This document shows positions 13,423 to 23,800 of a DNA stretch of 64,000 nucleotides, one piece after another. A program made the translations under genes and the position numbers. This DNA is from Pagrus major (Eukaryota; Chordata; Actinopteri; Spariformes; Sparidae), in contig NC_133225.1 in assembly GCF_040436345.1 (NCBI RefSeq), positions 28,000,040 to 28,064,039 of the forward strand. Direction: 5' to 3'. The notes beneath the pieces are model-generated. The model saw only the letters and a program-made list of their open reading frames with translations, was not told the DNA's origin and ran no database searches. Positions within the stretch are counted from its first letter, which is position 1, and every line of letters begins with the position of its first letter.

Positions 13423-14212
13423 ATGTCACTGTCCTGTTTACTTTGTTGCAGTAACAGGATGAAAGGATCTTCAGCTTCAGACGAGATATCCTGCCAAGTC
13501 CTGCCAAGTGCCAGGTGCTTGTTTGACGAGCCTGTTCAGGTGAAGGTGGGTGGGCTGAGGTCGGGACAGTTGGTCACCATGAGAGCCACCTCAATCGATG
13601 AGAGGGGAGTGGTGTTCAGCTCCTCAGCCACCTACAGGGCTGATGGTAACGGGGAGATCGACCTGGACAGAGACCCCTCTCTCAGCGGGAGCTATGTTGG
13701 GGTTGAACCCATGGGGCTGCTGTGGTCGTTGAGGGCAGACACCTTACATCAGTACTTTTTGAAGAACAAAGTGCTAGAGCCCCACGTGGTGAAGTTGTCA
13801 GTACATGAGGAAGAGGGGGAGGGGAGAATGTTGGCAGAGGTGATCAATGAGAGGTTTCTGATTGGAGACGGGGTCAGCCGACTCTCTGTCAAAGAGGGAA
13901 ACTTTCAGGGAGTCCTTTTTACGCCTCCAGGTAGGTGGTATGCATCCAAAGTGCATCATCTGTTACATTATATCAAGATGTAGGGTTTTGTATGATCACT
14001 GTTGACATGTACTTTATGTTCCAGGAGAAGGTCCGTTTCCTGCTGTGTTGGATCTGTGCACCTTCATGTCAGAGAAAAGAGCCTGTGTGCTGGCCAACAA
14101 AGGCTTTGTGGTTCTGGCTGTAGCAGTGTACACTGATAAGCCTGACAATGTTAAAGAGATGCATCTGGACCGCTTTGAAGAAGCAGTGGATTTCTTACGA
14201 CAACAACCTAAG
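13423..14212 (+). pseudogene. Acyl-CoA thioesterase-like 5' exons, duplicate copy 1
   Basis: Coding exon 1 is 13423-13930 (a likelier start is the ATG at 13459, which gives MKGSSASDEIS). Exon 2 is 14025-14212. Both are bounded by GT-AG sites. Exon 1 encodes the acyl-CoA thioesterase/BAAT N-terminal beta-sandwich (CLFDEPVQVKVGGL, then YRADGNGEIDLDRDPSLSGS and VEPMGLLWSL). Exon 2 starts the alpha/beta-hydrolase domain (GPFPAVLDLCTFMSEKRAC, then LANKGFVVLAVAVY and HLDRFEEAVDFL). No third exon follows before the second copy begins at 14994. It could only complete a protein by splicing over copy 2 to the exon at 18583, which is allowed because exon 2 ends in phase 0. Otherwise it is a duplicated gene fragment. 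Confidence 0.75.
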
Positions 14213-14993
14213 GTGAGATGTTTGAGTAACTTTTAAACAGCAGCATAAAGTTACAAACCTTACACTAGCAAGGACCACACCATCAACAAGATACACTTTA
14301 ACAGTTTATTTACAATAATGGAAATGATATGATTGTAGTTTCTGATGATGGAGTTGCGGGCCCCAAAAACATGCATTATATAAGACAAAATTTAGCATAT
14401 CTGAGATCTTTGAGATCTGAACACTGAGGAGTGTCCAGAGTAGTGGATGGGAAAGATGCAAGGAGAGAACATGGTGTGTGTTGGTGGAACCAGAAATGGG
14501 TAACCACCTGTCCAGATTTTGAGTTGAAGAGAGGATCTTCCTGGGTTATATTCTGAGATTTCCGGAACTGCAAGTAGTTTGCGAGGGTAATGAAAGGGTT
14601 CAGTGATGATTGAATGTTAAAGAAGACGGGAGTGGGTTGACCAGTTTGGTTAGTTTTTGTTTCTTCAAGTAGTATACCATGGTATCCTCTGAGTAAAAAG
14701 ACAGGTCCAAAATTGCAGGCGTTGCAGAGGTTGCACAGCCAGTGAAGATGCGATTTGCCATTGTCACAAAAGCAGAAAACTGCTGGTTGCTGTGGATGAG
14801 GGGCAGGGGCTGCTGGCATCCCAGTGCCAAATGCCCCCGCTAGAGCAAGCCAGAAGGGGTGCGTTTGAGGTGTGGTCCTGCTCCTGAAACTCTGCTAGAT
14901 AACTCCAATTATGACACATTTGGTGATGAGCAAGTACTAATATGGTTTATATTTTTGCTGATAGCTTAGAAACACTATCCAACAATTACTCAG

Positions 14994-17900
14994 CATACGT
15001 GTGGACAGGTGGACCAAAATAAAAAAGAGATTTTTGAATTGTCATGTCATTATAGGCTGCATTATAGAAGGTATAGGTCTCTTGTGTTTCATATGACTGA
15101 GCCTACAATTAAAAATATTTATTCCTATCTCATATCAGACTTTGATCCTTTGTCTGCCTGCTCATCCCTGTGTCCAAGGACATTCCTTTATTTAAAAAGA
15201 TTATTTAGCTATCAAAGCTATTTAATTGTTCTATAAAGGTTATTTGGGCATTTTGCTGAACGTAACTAAAAAGTAGTGTAACACGGGTTCACAGACGCGA
15301 GCACAAAATGACCGTTGCGTTTTCCAGCAGCAACCTCAACCACACAGACCTGACAGTATAAAGTTAATATGGGACTCAAACATACAGACCTGACAGTATA
15401 AAGTTAATATGGGACTCAACCACACAGACCTGACAGTATAAAGTGAATATGGGACTCAACCACACAGACCTGACAGTATAAAGTTAATATGGGACTCAAA
15501 CATACAGACCTGACAGTATAAAGTTAATATGGGACTCAACCACACAGACCTGACAGTATAAAGTTAATATGGGACTCAACCACACAGACCTGACAGTATA
15601 AAGTTAATATGGGACTCAAACATACAGACCTGACAGTATAAAGTTAATATGGGACTCAACCACACAGACCTGACAGTATAAAGTGAATATGGGACTCAAC
15701 CACACAGACCTGACAGTATAAAGTTAATATGGGACTCAACCACACAGACCTGACAGTATAAAGTTAATATGGGACTCAACCACACAGACCTGACAGTATA
15801 AAGTGAATATGGGACTCAACCACACAGACCTGACAGTATAAAGTTGATATGGGACTCAACCACACAGACCTGACAGTATAAAGTGAATATGGGACTCAAC
15901 CACACAGACCTGACAGTATAAAGTGAATATGGGACTCAACCACACAGACCTGACAGTATAAAGTTGATATGGGACTCAACCACACAGACCTGACAGTATA
16001 AAGTTGATATGGGACTCAACCACACAGACCTGACAGTATAAAGTGAATATGGGACTCAACCACACAGACCTGACAGTATAAAGTTGATATGGGACTCAAC
16101 CACACAGACCTGACAGTATAAAGTTAATATGGGACTCAACCACACAGACCTGACAGTATAAAGTTAATATGCCACTCATGTCACTCATAGTTTTAAAACA
16201 AGACAATGATTATCTGGTCTCTCAGTCAAGGTTTAGTTACAGTTCAGGACTAATAGGCTACACATTTGTAAGAAATAGATTGATATTGACTTTTGACTAT
16301 AGCTTATAGGCTTGTGCTAACATTGTATAGCCAGAGCTGTGTAGTAGAGTAAATTGTGAGCACTGGACTAATCAACAGGCAGCAGAGCCAAAGCTCGGTG
16401 TTATATTTGATTATTTTCTACATTTTATAGTCTCCATAATTTCTCATTCATGGCCATGTTATTTATGAGATAGCCTCTTAATCTTTTACTCAAAGAGCAT
16501 CAAACTGCCTTTTCTTCCGGGGCAGTATGCCCCCGGACCTCACTAGAGGGTTCGAGGTCCACCCCCCATAGTTGAAATCCTGTGGGAGACCCTGAGTTCT
16601 GTAAAATAGTTTTGCTAAATTGTAGGAAATAGTTTTCCGGTTGTTTTGCTAGTTTGAAGAAGATCGAAATAGATTATAATAGATAGAATATATTTTGTGG
16701 TTTTGACAGTGGAGACACTACCACTTTTGTCCACAGGGCTCCTGTGTGTTAGTCCAATTAACGGCAAAGCAAGCCATATTATTTGTCCGATATTTGTATT
16801 AAAATTCAACAAAAAGCATCAGCACCTCAAGAACAGCCAAGAGGTAACGATCAGTGACTAGACAGCTCCAGTAGCCATGCCCTTAATACTTCCTATCTTT
16901 AAGCCTTCATATAATGCATTGGCTTTGTTTTTCAGCCCTGAAGGTTGCTGCTTTAGAAAATGTCACTGTCCTGTTTACTTTGTTGCAGTAACAGGATGAA
17001 AGGATCTTCAGCTTCAGACGAGATATCCTGCCAAGTCCTGCCAAGTGCCAGGTGCTTGTTTGACGAGCCTGTTCAGGTGAAGGTGGGTGGGCTGAGGTCG
17101 GGACAGTTGGTCACCATGAGAGCCACCTCAATCGATGAGAGGGGAGTGGTGTTCAGCTCCTCAGCCACCTACAGGGCTGATGGTAACGGGGAGATCGACC
17201 TGGACAGAGACCCCTCTCTCAGCGGGAGCTATGTTGGGGTTGAACCCATGGGGCTGCTGTGGTCGTTGAGGGCAGACACCTTACATCAGTACTTTTTGAA
17301 GAACAAAGTGCTAGAGCCCCACGTGGTGAAGTTGTCAGTACATGAGGAAGAGGGGGAGGGCAGAATGTTGGCAGAGGTGATCAATGAGAGGTTTCTGATT
17401 GGAGACGGGGTCAGCCGACTCTCTGTCAAAGAGGGAAACTTTCAGGGAGTCCTTTTTACGCCTCCAGGTAGGTGGTATGCATCCAAAGTGCATCATCTGT
17501 TACATTATATCAAGATGTAGGGTTTTGTATGATCACTGTTGACATGTACTTTATGTTCCAGGAGAAGGTCCGTTTCCTGCTGTGTTGGATCTGTGCACCT
17601 TCATGTCAGAGAAAAGAGCCTGTGTGCTGGCCAACAAAGGCTTTGTGGTTCTGGCTGTAGCGGTGTACACTGATAAGCCTGACAATGTTAAAGAGATGCA
17701 TCTGGACCGCTTTGAAGAAGCAGTGGATTTCTTACGACAACAACCTAAGGTGAGATGTTTGAGTAACTTTTAAACAGCAGCATAAAGTTACAAACCTTAC
17801 ACTAGCAAGGACCACACCATCAACAAGATACACTTTAACAGTTTATTTACAATAATGGAAATGATATGATTGTAGTTTCTGATGATGGAGTTGCGGGCCC

Positions 17901-18530
17901 CAAAAACATGCATTATATAAGACAAAATTTAGCATATCTGAGATCTTTGAGATCTGAACACTGAGGAGTGTCCAGAGTAGTGGATGGGAAAGATGCAAGG
18001 AGAGAACATGGTGTGTGTTGGTGGAACCAGAAATGGGTAACCACCTGTCCAGATTTTGAGTTGAAGAGAGGATCTTCCTGGGTTATATTCTGAGATTTCC
18101 GGAACTGCAAGTAGTTTGCGAGGGTAATGAAAGGGTTCAGTGATGATTGAATGTTAAAGAAGACGGGAGTGGGTTGACCAGTTTGGTTAGTTTTTGTTTC
18201 TTCAAGTAGTATACCATGGTATCCTCTGAGTAAAAAGACAGGTCCAAAATTGCAGGCGTTGCAGAGGTTGCACAGCCAGAGAAGATGCGATTTGCCATTG
18301 TCACAAAAGCAGAAAACTGCTGGTTGCTGTGGATGAGGGGCAGGGGCTGCTGGCATCCCAGTGCCAAATGCCCCCGCTAGAGCAAGCCAGAAGGGGTGCG
18401 TTTGAGGTGTGGTCCTGCTCCTGAAACTCTGCTAGATAACTCCAATTATGACACATTTGGTGATAAGCAAGTACTAATATGGTTTATATTTTTGCTGATA
18501 GCTTAGAAACACTATCCAACAATTACTCAG
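14994..18530. repeat. Tandem segmental duplication, copy 2
   Basis: This 3537-bp copy of 11657-14993 is 200 bp longer, exactly five extra 40-bp VNTR units. Differences seen outside the VNTR include A/G in the exon-2 GTAGC[A/G]GTGTAC stretch, G/C in exon 1 (GAGGG[G/C]AGAATG), T/A in GCCAG[T/A]GAAG, and G/A in TGAT[G/A]AGC. Confidence 0.95.
15338..16177. repeat. 40-bp minisatellite array B (21 units)
   Basis: Same unit as the array at 12001-12640, but 21 units (840 bp) and a different order of unit variants. Units 8-13 match between arrays in variant order, while units 4-7 and those after 13 differ. Confidence 0.97.
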
Positions 18531-18885
18531 CAGAAAAGCACATTAATACTTCAAAATGTTGTATTCACTCTCTTTCTCACAGGTGGACAGTAAAGGAGTG
18601 GGCATATTATCACGATCAAAGGGAGCAGACATTGCTCTTTCACTTGCTGCCTTTGTGCCATGTGTTCAGGCCATTGTGTGGATCAACGGCTGCAGTGCCA
18701 ATGTGGGCATCCCGCTCTACTACAAGAAACGCCAAATCCTCTCATCTTTACTGTTCGACCTTAGTAAGGTGATTCCCACTGAGTCAGGAGCTAGCATTAT
18801 CAAGCATATACTTAAAAATCCCCTTGCGGAGGAGAGCAAGGGCAGCCTGGTCTCTATCCAACGATATAAATATAGCTATAAATAG
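16960..18885 (+). pseudogene. Acyl-CoA thioesterase (ACOT/BAAT family)-like gene, 3'-truncated
   Basis: Exons 16960-17467 (alternative ATG at 16996), 17562-17749 and 18583-18885 join in phase to 332 or 320 residues; human ACOT1 is about 420. Family enzymes hydrolyse acyl-CoA to free acid and CoA, or conjugate bile acids to amino acids. The beta-sandwich domain is followed by a hydrolase domain with elbow GVGILSRSKGADIALS. The nucleophile is Ser (BAAT has Cys), but the usual first Gly of G-x-S-x-G is Ser. Homology runs through WINGCSANVG and NPLAEESKGSLVSIQ, then changes to RYKYSYK and a stop. The region that should carry the catalytic Asp (DDxNW) and His (GHxxEPP) is absent, so it is probably inactive. 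Loss of function is inferred; an uncaptured downstream exon or a misassembly remains possible. AATAAA lies at 19173-19178. Confidence 0.75.
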
Positions 18886-19185
18886 GTTGACAGGAAAGAT
18901 GAATACCAACAAAATCATTATAGCATGTTTATCAGTTAACCTAAGATAATTGTACACAGCTGAATGTTTTGCAAATGAGTTAAAAATTAAACGTTTAAGG
19001 GAATAAATTCTGTTGAAAGATGATCACAACCTGGTGAAGAATATTTTTGGTACTACTAGAGAATGTGATGCCTCAGCAGCATGTATGAGTGATTATGCTG
19101 TACCCTCAGGGTGAAGGGATTGTGAGGGAAGGATTAATGTAATTACATTAAAATTGAAACTTTGTATAACCAAATAAAAAAAGTG
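18886..19185 (+). other. Probable 3' UTR of the truncated thioesterase
   Basis: Noncoding AT-rich sequence after the stop codon with AATAAA at 19002-19007 and 19173-19178. There is no recognisable remainder of the thioesterase C-terminus in any frame. Confidence 0.35.
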
Positions 19186-19624
19186 TGCTGCTTTTTCTAC
19201 ACTGGACATGCTTCAAGCCCAGTGGCTACAACTGAAGATTTTCTCTGAAAATGCCTAAAAAAAGAGTACTCACTACAGCACACATATGGTGCCTGAAGTA
19301 TTTATGGTCTGCTTGTTTTTGTTTATTAAAAAACAATATAAATCTAAGTAAAATTGAGATAGCTACTGTAGTACAAACAAGGCAGGCTTGTTTATCATGT
19401 GTTGAATTATTTGTAATACAGGTTATTATGCTTGCTGAAGAGCGCAACTAAATGGTCAAAGTTATGGCCCAAACTTTCATTTGTAATTACCTTAAACAAC
19501 GTAATGCATTTAAATTAATATATAACTTTTTGGTTATTCATAAGTTGGAAGTATTTACATCCTCCACTGCGCCTGTGAATTTTTATCCTGGATCTTGATA
19601 AAAAACACTCACAATTAGACCACT

Positions 19625-19690
19625 CACTACCTGGTTGCCTCACAGCAGGAAGGTCCTGGGTTTGAATCCTGCTGGGGCAGAACATATCAC
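19625..19690 (+). mobile_element. tRNA-derived SINE head fragment
   Basis: Contains GCCTCACAGCAGGAAGGTCC and then GGGTTTGAATCCTGCTGGGG, which resembles the B-box region of tRNA-derived SINEs in fish. A related fragment follows at about 19845. No full element or tail is visible. Confidence 0.4.
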
Positions 19691-19844
19691 CAGCCACTCA
19701 CTATTTGGTCCAGACCACATGACGAACCACTTAGTAATTGGTCCGGACCATATATCACTTTTTCATGTTTATATAGTTAAAATAAAATATTCACATATAT
19801 AGGTTGTGAGCTGACATCTCTATAATGATGTAGGCTATACAGCA

Positions 19845-19910
19845 CGGTGGTTTCCACTGTTACTTCACAGCAGGAAGGCCCTGTGTTGGAATCCTGCTGA
19901 GGCAGACCAC
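19845..19910 (+). mobile_element. Second tRNA-derived SINE head fragment
   Basis: GCACGGTGGTTTCCACTGTT is followed by CTTCACAGCAGGAAGGCCCT and GGAATCCTGCTGAGGCAG. Diverged relative of the fragment 200 bp upstream, same orientation. Confidence 0.4.
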
Positions 19911-20149
19911 GCCACAAACCAAGCACTAACTGGTCTCTCTGGACTCTCAAAAGTAAAAAGAGTTTGCTGTACAAAAACATTTGTCTAGTAGAAAATATGT
20001 TCTCACCCCGTTATTTACGTATTAGTGTATCATTTTCACAAAACTAATGCCTAACTCACATAGAAAAGGTAACAATGTTCTGTTGGTCAGCACATCTCAA
20101 AATATTTTAATTGTTCTCCCCTAAAATCTGCATCATATTGCCAAAAACA

Positions 20150-20400
20150 GTCATACCAGTTTAATAAAGACCTGAAACAGAAACCAATGGCTGTCACATC
20201 TTACTGTTAAAGGTGCCCATCCAACTTTTTCATATAGAACACAGTGATGAGTGGAATAACAGTCACCAGTACAGAATCTGAGGGCGGATTGATAAACTGA
20301 GTCTAGTGGAGACAGAGGCTTGTCTATAGATAACATCACCATAATCCAGGACAGATAAAAAGACAGCTTCAGTGATCCGTTTCCTACACAACATGGGGAA
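20150..20400 (-). mobile_element. Degenerate LINE reverse-transcriptase C-terminal fragment
   Basis: Minus-strand translation gives, across a frame change, LDYGDVIY and then PLSPLDSVYQSALRF, STHHCVLYEKVGW and PLTVRCDSHWFLF. This is a characteristic stretch downstream of the catalytic region of non-LTR retrotransposon RTs in fish. The frame change and short length mark it as a dead copy. Clade not assigned. Confidence 0.7.
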
Positions 20401-20640
20401 AGTAGTGGCCCCTTTTTCCCCGTTTTATTTGTATTCTGTCATATTGCTTCTTGTCTGTTACCATTTTTAAGTACCATTCTATTTATTCGCTCTGTGATTA
20501 TGTTCGTTGTCTCTGTTTGTTACCACATTTGTGAACCTATTCTGTTTTTTTATTTGTGCTCTCGACATCATATAAAATGTGGACTTGCCCTCAATGATTT
20601 TTCGAGATTTAAATAAAGCTTGAGTGAATGAATGTTTGCG
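20400..20640 (+). mobile_element. Non-LTR retrotransposon 3' tail
   Basis: T-rich sequence ends in GATTTAAATAAAGCTTGAG and then (TGAA)n (TGAATGAATG), a typical non-LTR 3' terminus. It is head-to-head with the LINE RT fragment upstream, so probably a separate insertion. It ends only a few bases before the ankmy1 promoter motifs. Confidence 0.45.
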
Positions 20641-20648
20641 CATGCGCG
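20637..20648. promoter_or_regulatory. NRF1-type site upstream of ankmy1
   Basis: TGCGCATGCGCG matches the palindromic NRF1 consensus YGCGCAYGCGCR in all but the last base or one register. It lies about 180 bp before the ankmy1 start codon. Occupancy is inferred. Confidence 0.55.
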
Positions 20649-20664
20649 AGCACAGGATTCTGCT

Positions 20665-20678
20665 GTCGTCATGACAAC
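20665..20678. promoter_or_regulatory. RFX X-box upstream of ankmy1
   Basis: GTCGTCATGACAAC fits the X-box consensus RYYNYY-AT-RRNRAC at every position. It is 149 bp upstream of the ankmy1 start codon. RFX factors use this site to switch on cilium and flagellum genes. Confidence 0.65.
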
Positions 20679-20826
20679 CGGCGCTTACAGAAAAGTCAAA
20701 TCTGACTTCTGACAGCTGAAGTTTAATCCTCTGAGCACTGTTGTTACTCGTTCCTGTAACGTTACTAATTTCGTACTCAGATGGATCCAGGTGAGTCTCG
20801 TTAAGGAAACACACGCCCCGGTTGAC

Positions 20827-23800
20827 ATGCTGTCGACCTGCAAGGGTGCTGCGGCGGACCCCGGGCGAGGAGGAGCGGTGCCGGGGGCAGAGACACAAAG
20901 CAACGGCCACAGAGGGGCTCAAAGCGGGGAAGAGAGGCGACAAGGGCTCGGTGTCCAGGAGTGGCCCGATGGAGCCAGATATGAGGGAGGATTTGTGAAC
21001 GGATTTAAACACGGGGAAGGAAAGTACACCTGGCGAAATGGAGAGGTAATGTGACATTTTTACAGCTAAGGAAGTAGGAAGTACTTTTAGGAAGTAATAG
21101 GCCTATTTCTGTTAAAATATAGAGATTGTTTTGTTATGGCAGTTGGGGGGGACCAACAGGGGTCTTTGAGTATTTTGTTGGGGGAGGTAAAGAATAATTT
21201 AAAACAATATTATGTAACATTTTTACCTTAAAATAACAGCTTCAAAATCATGTTGATGCTACAGTGTCTTGTAATAGGGTGAATGTTGTCTCTGTCTCAG
21301 CCTCTCCACCCCCATCACTTGTTTCTGCTGTATAACTTCAGTGAGAGGGTGGGATCACAGCGTTACATACATGTTTACTTTAAGATACCAGTTTTCAACA
21401 CATGACATTGTTATGACATAATGATTTTTGTTCGTAGTTAGCACCTACAACAAACTGTAACAAACCTGGGATTTGTATTTACAACAGTGGTGTTGCACTA
21501 AGAAACTTTGGTAATACCAATTTCTACACAATGTTGCTTTAACTTTGATCACATCATTTGGAGGATGGAACAACAATGAAAGAAATAGGGTTGACCGATG
21601 TTGTTTCGAGCTCGTTTCCCCTATCGAGATCTTTGTTTATGTTTATAATTTAGAAGAAGATTGCCGGCTTCCAGTGCACTGATGCCATTGTGCACAATAA
21701 GGCTTATTGTTAAATTGTAATATATCCTGCCTCCATTTCATATCTCTGTCACAAGTGTTTGATAACCACATAGGTATGTATGAATATGAATATTGGCAGT
21801 TATATACTGTACTCCCTATTATAACTATCAGCATCAACCTCAGAAATACAGTATCAGTTGGGCTCTAGTGAGGCTAATTGAATGAAAAGGTTTGGGAAAG
21901 CCCTGTACAGAAAGCTCTTACATAAAACACAATGTCATTTTTTTATCCTTTTGTCTACTGTCAATTTTTCCTGAATTTAAATAAAGCAGATCACTTTTTG
22001 CTTCCCTTGTCTGCTGCTTTGTGTAGTACTATGAGGGCTCTTTCTACAAAGACTACAGGCATGGAGATGGGCTGTACTGCTGGCCCACAGGCCACAAGTT
22101 CACTGGCAAGTTCTACCTCAACAGAAAAGAAGGATATGGACAACAACTGTTCCCTGACGGATCCACCTTTCAGGTCAACTGGTTGGATGGATGGATGACA
22201 GGCAATTGAAGGATTTTTTAAAATATTATATCTATCAGTAAATAGCAATGTACCTCTCCCCTCCTCTCAGGGTTTGTACCATGCTGACCAGAGGTTTGGT
22301 CCAGGTGTTGTTAGTTATCCAGATGTGCGTCAGGATGTGGGTCTGTGGCTCGGGGAGCGCCTGTTAAAGCTCTGTGCCTCTGTGGAAGAGGGCTTTAGCC
22401 TGAGGAACCTTCCTGAATATGCTGCCTACATGGACCCAGCTGCCACAACAGATTCCCTGATTCAGGTACATGCTGACCACAGTCTCATCAGCAGGTCAAT
22501 AGGTTTGCCAGGCTACAACATCATCATTTTCATAAATACTGACTATTTGGTTTAAAATAATCCATCTTATTGTTTTTACTGAGATCCCAGCCTCAGCATC
22601 AAGTCTTTATAATAGTCAATCCCTCTTACTGGTCAGTAGTGTATTAGCACGACATTGTTATATCACTAAATATATTTATATGCATTTGCAAAAGACTCGT
22701 AACTGACCTCTCTGTTCCTCTCCTCTTCTTACCAGCCTCCCAGTAGTGGTGTACAGACATACTCACAGATTAAGCACTGCTATAATGAACAACTACACAA
22801 GCTCTGTGACTCTAAACATATCTAATATAACTTTTTCCCTGACCTCCTCAGGTGGATTCGGACAGAGATCTGCTGTCTAATGAGAATTGTATCCTTCCCC
22901 CCGGCATTGAGAGTTACTCAACAGATGGCGACCACTTGCCGCTGCCCTTTGGCCGTAGAAGAGAGTTGGATCAACACTTTTATGGCGAGCTGTGGGAGCC
23001 AGACGTTTATCCGCACCAAGGATATGAGCGAGACCCGCTTTCCAAACTGCCGTTACAGGCCCGCATGCAGGCTCACATACACAAACACAGGTCAGACACA
23101 GCAGAATAGTATTGCTTGAGTACTTGCACAAGGTGTCCTAAAATGTAGGTATTTTTGTGTGTGTTTCAGACTACAGGCTGAAAATGTGGGCTGGGACGTG
23201 GCCGCTGTTTTATCTCTGAACAGGGAACGTTTTGGTCCAAAAGGGCCTTTGGAAGTCAGTTCAGAGTTGTTGATCCAGCACGCCTCCCAAGGGGAACTGC
23301 AGGCTGTGTCACAGATCCTTCAGACTTGTTTGGTCCATCCTGATGTAGCAGATTCTCAGGGACACACTGCTCTCATCGCTGCCACAGTAACACATTATTA
23401 TTTCCAACTCATATTACTTTCAATTTTACTTTATATTTAACAATTACAATTAACAGTGGAAGAAAGGAATACTTAAGAGATTCAGAGGTTTTTTTTGTCT
23501 TTTGTCATTTTATTATTTGAGGTCTAATCCTCCACACTCAACCAAAAATGTTTTCGAAATATATATTTTTTTATGACATATTATTTAGTCATTCATTTAT
23601 ATATCTTTTGTTTTTGTGAGTAGCATAAATAGGCTACAAATGTAATGAATGTTGAATGTTTGTTTCTCTGACTGTTGTGTTTTGTTTTTTCTATCCATCA
23701 GGTAAACTGCCAAAATGATGTGATCCAGCTGTTGTTGGATATGGGTGCCAATATCGACAAGTTGAATTGTGAGGGCATGTCTGCGCTGGCTGTGTGTCAT

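Larger units (their letters stand above)
11657..14993. repeat. Tandem segmental duplication, copy 1
   Basis: This 3337-bp block is repeated directly and immediately at 14994-18530. It contains a 16-unit VNTR and thioesterase coding exons 1-2. Outside the VNTR only a handful of substitutions separate the copies. The junction at 14992-14995 shows a 2-bp CA overlap between the end and the start of the unit. Confidence 0.95.

Noticed and set aside
13423-13458. MSLSCLLCCSNR as an authentic N-terminus of the thioesterase
   Set aside because: A possible 3' splice site (TTGTTGCAG, ending 13451) lies inside it, and family proteins begin near the next ATG (13459). Kept only as an alternative start.
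14376-14830. 147-residue and 76-residue minus-strand open frames, repeated at 17913-18367
   Set aside because: They are antisense to thioesterase intron 2, show no motif, and are present twice only because the DNA is duplicated.
12001-16177. CRISPR-like array of regular 40-bp repeats
   Set aside because: Units are contiguous with no unique spacers, and the genome is vertebrate. It is a minisatellite.
20781-20802. ATG at 20781 as the ankmy1 start
   Set aside because: Read straight through, it stops after seven codons, and splicing at 20790 would need an unseen exon. The ATG at 20827 opens directly into the MORN region.
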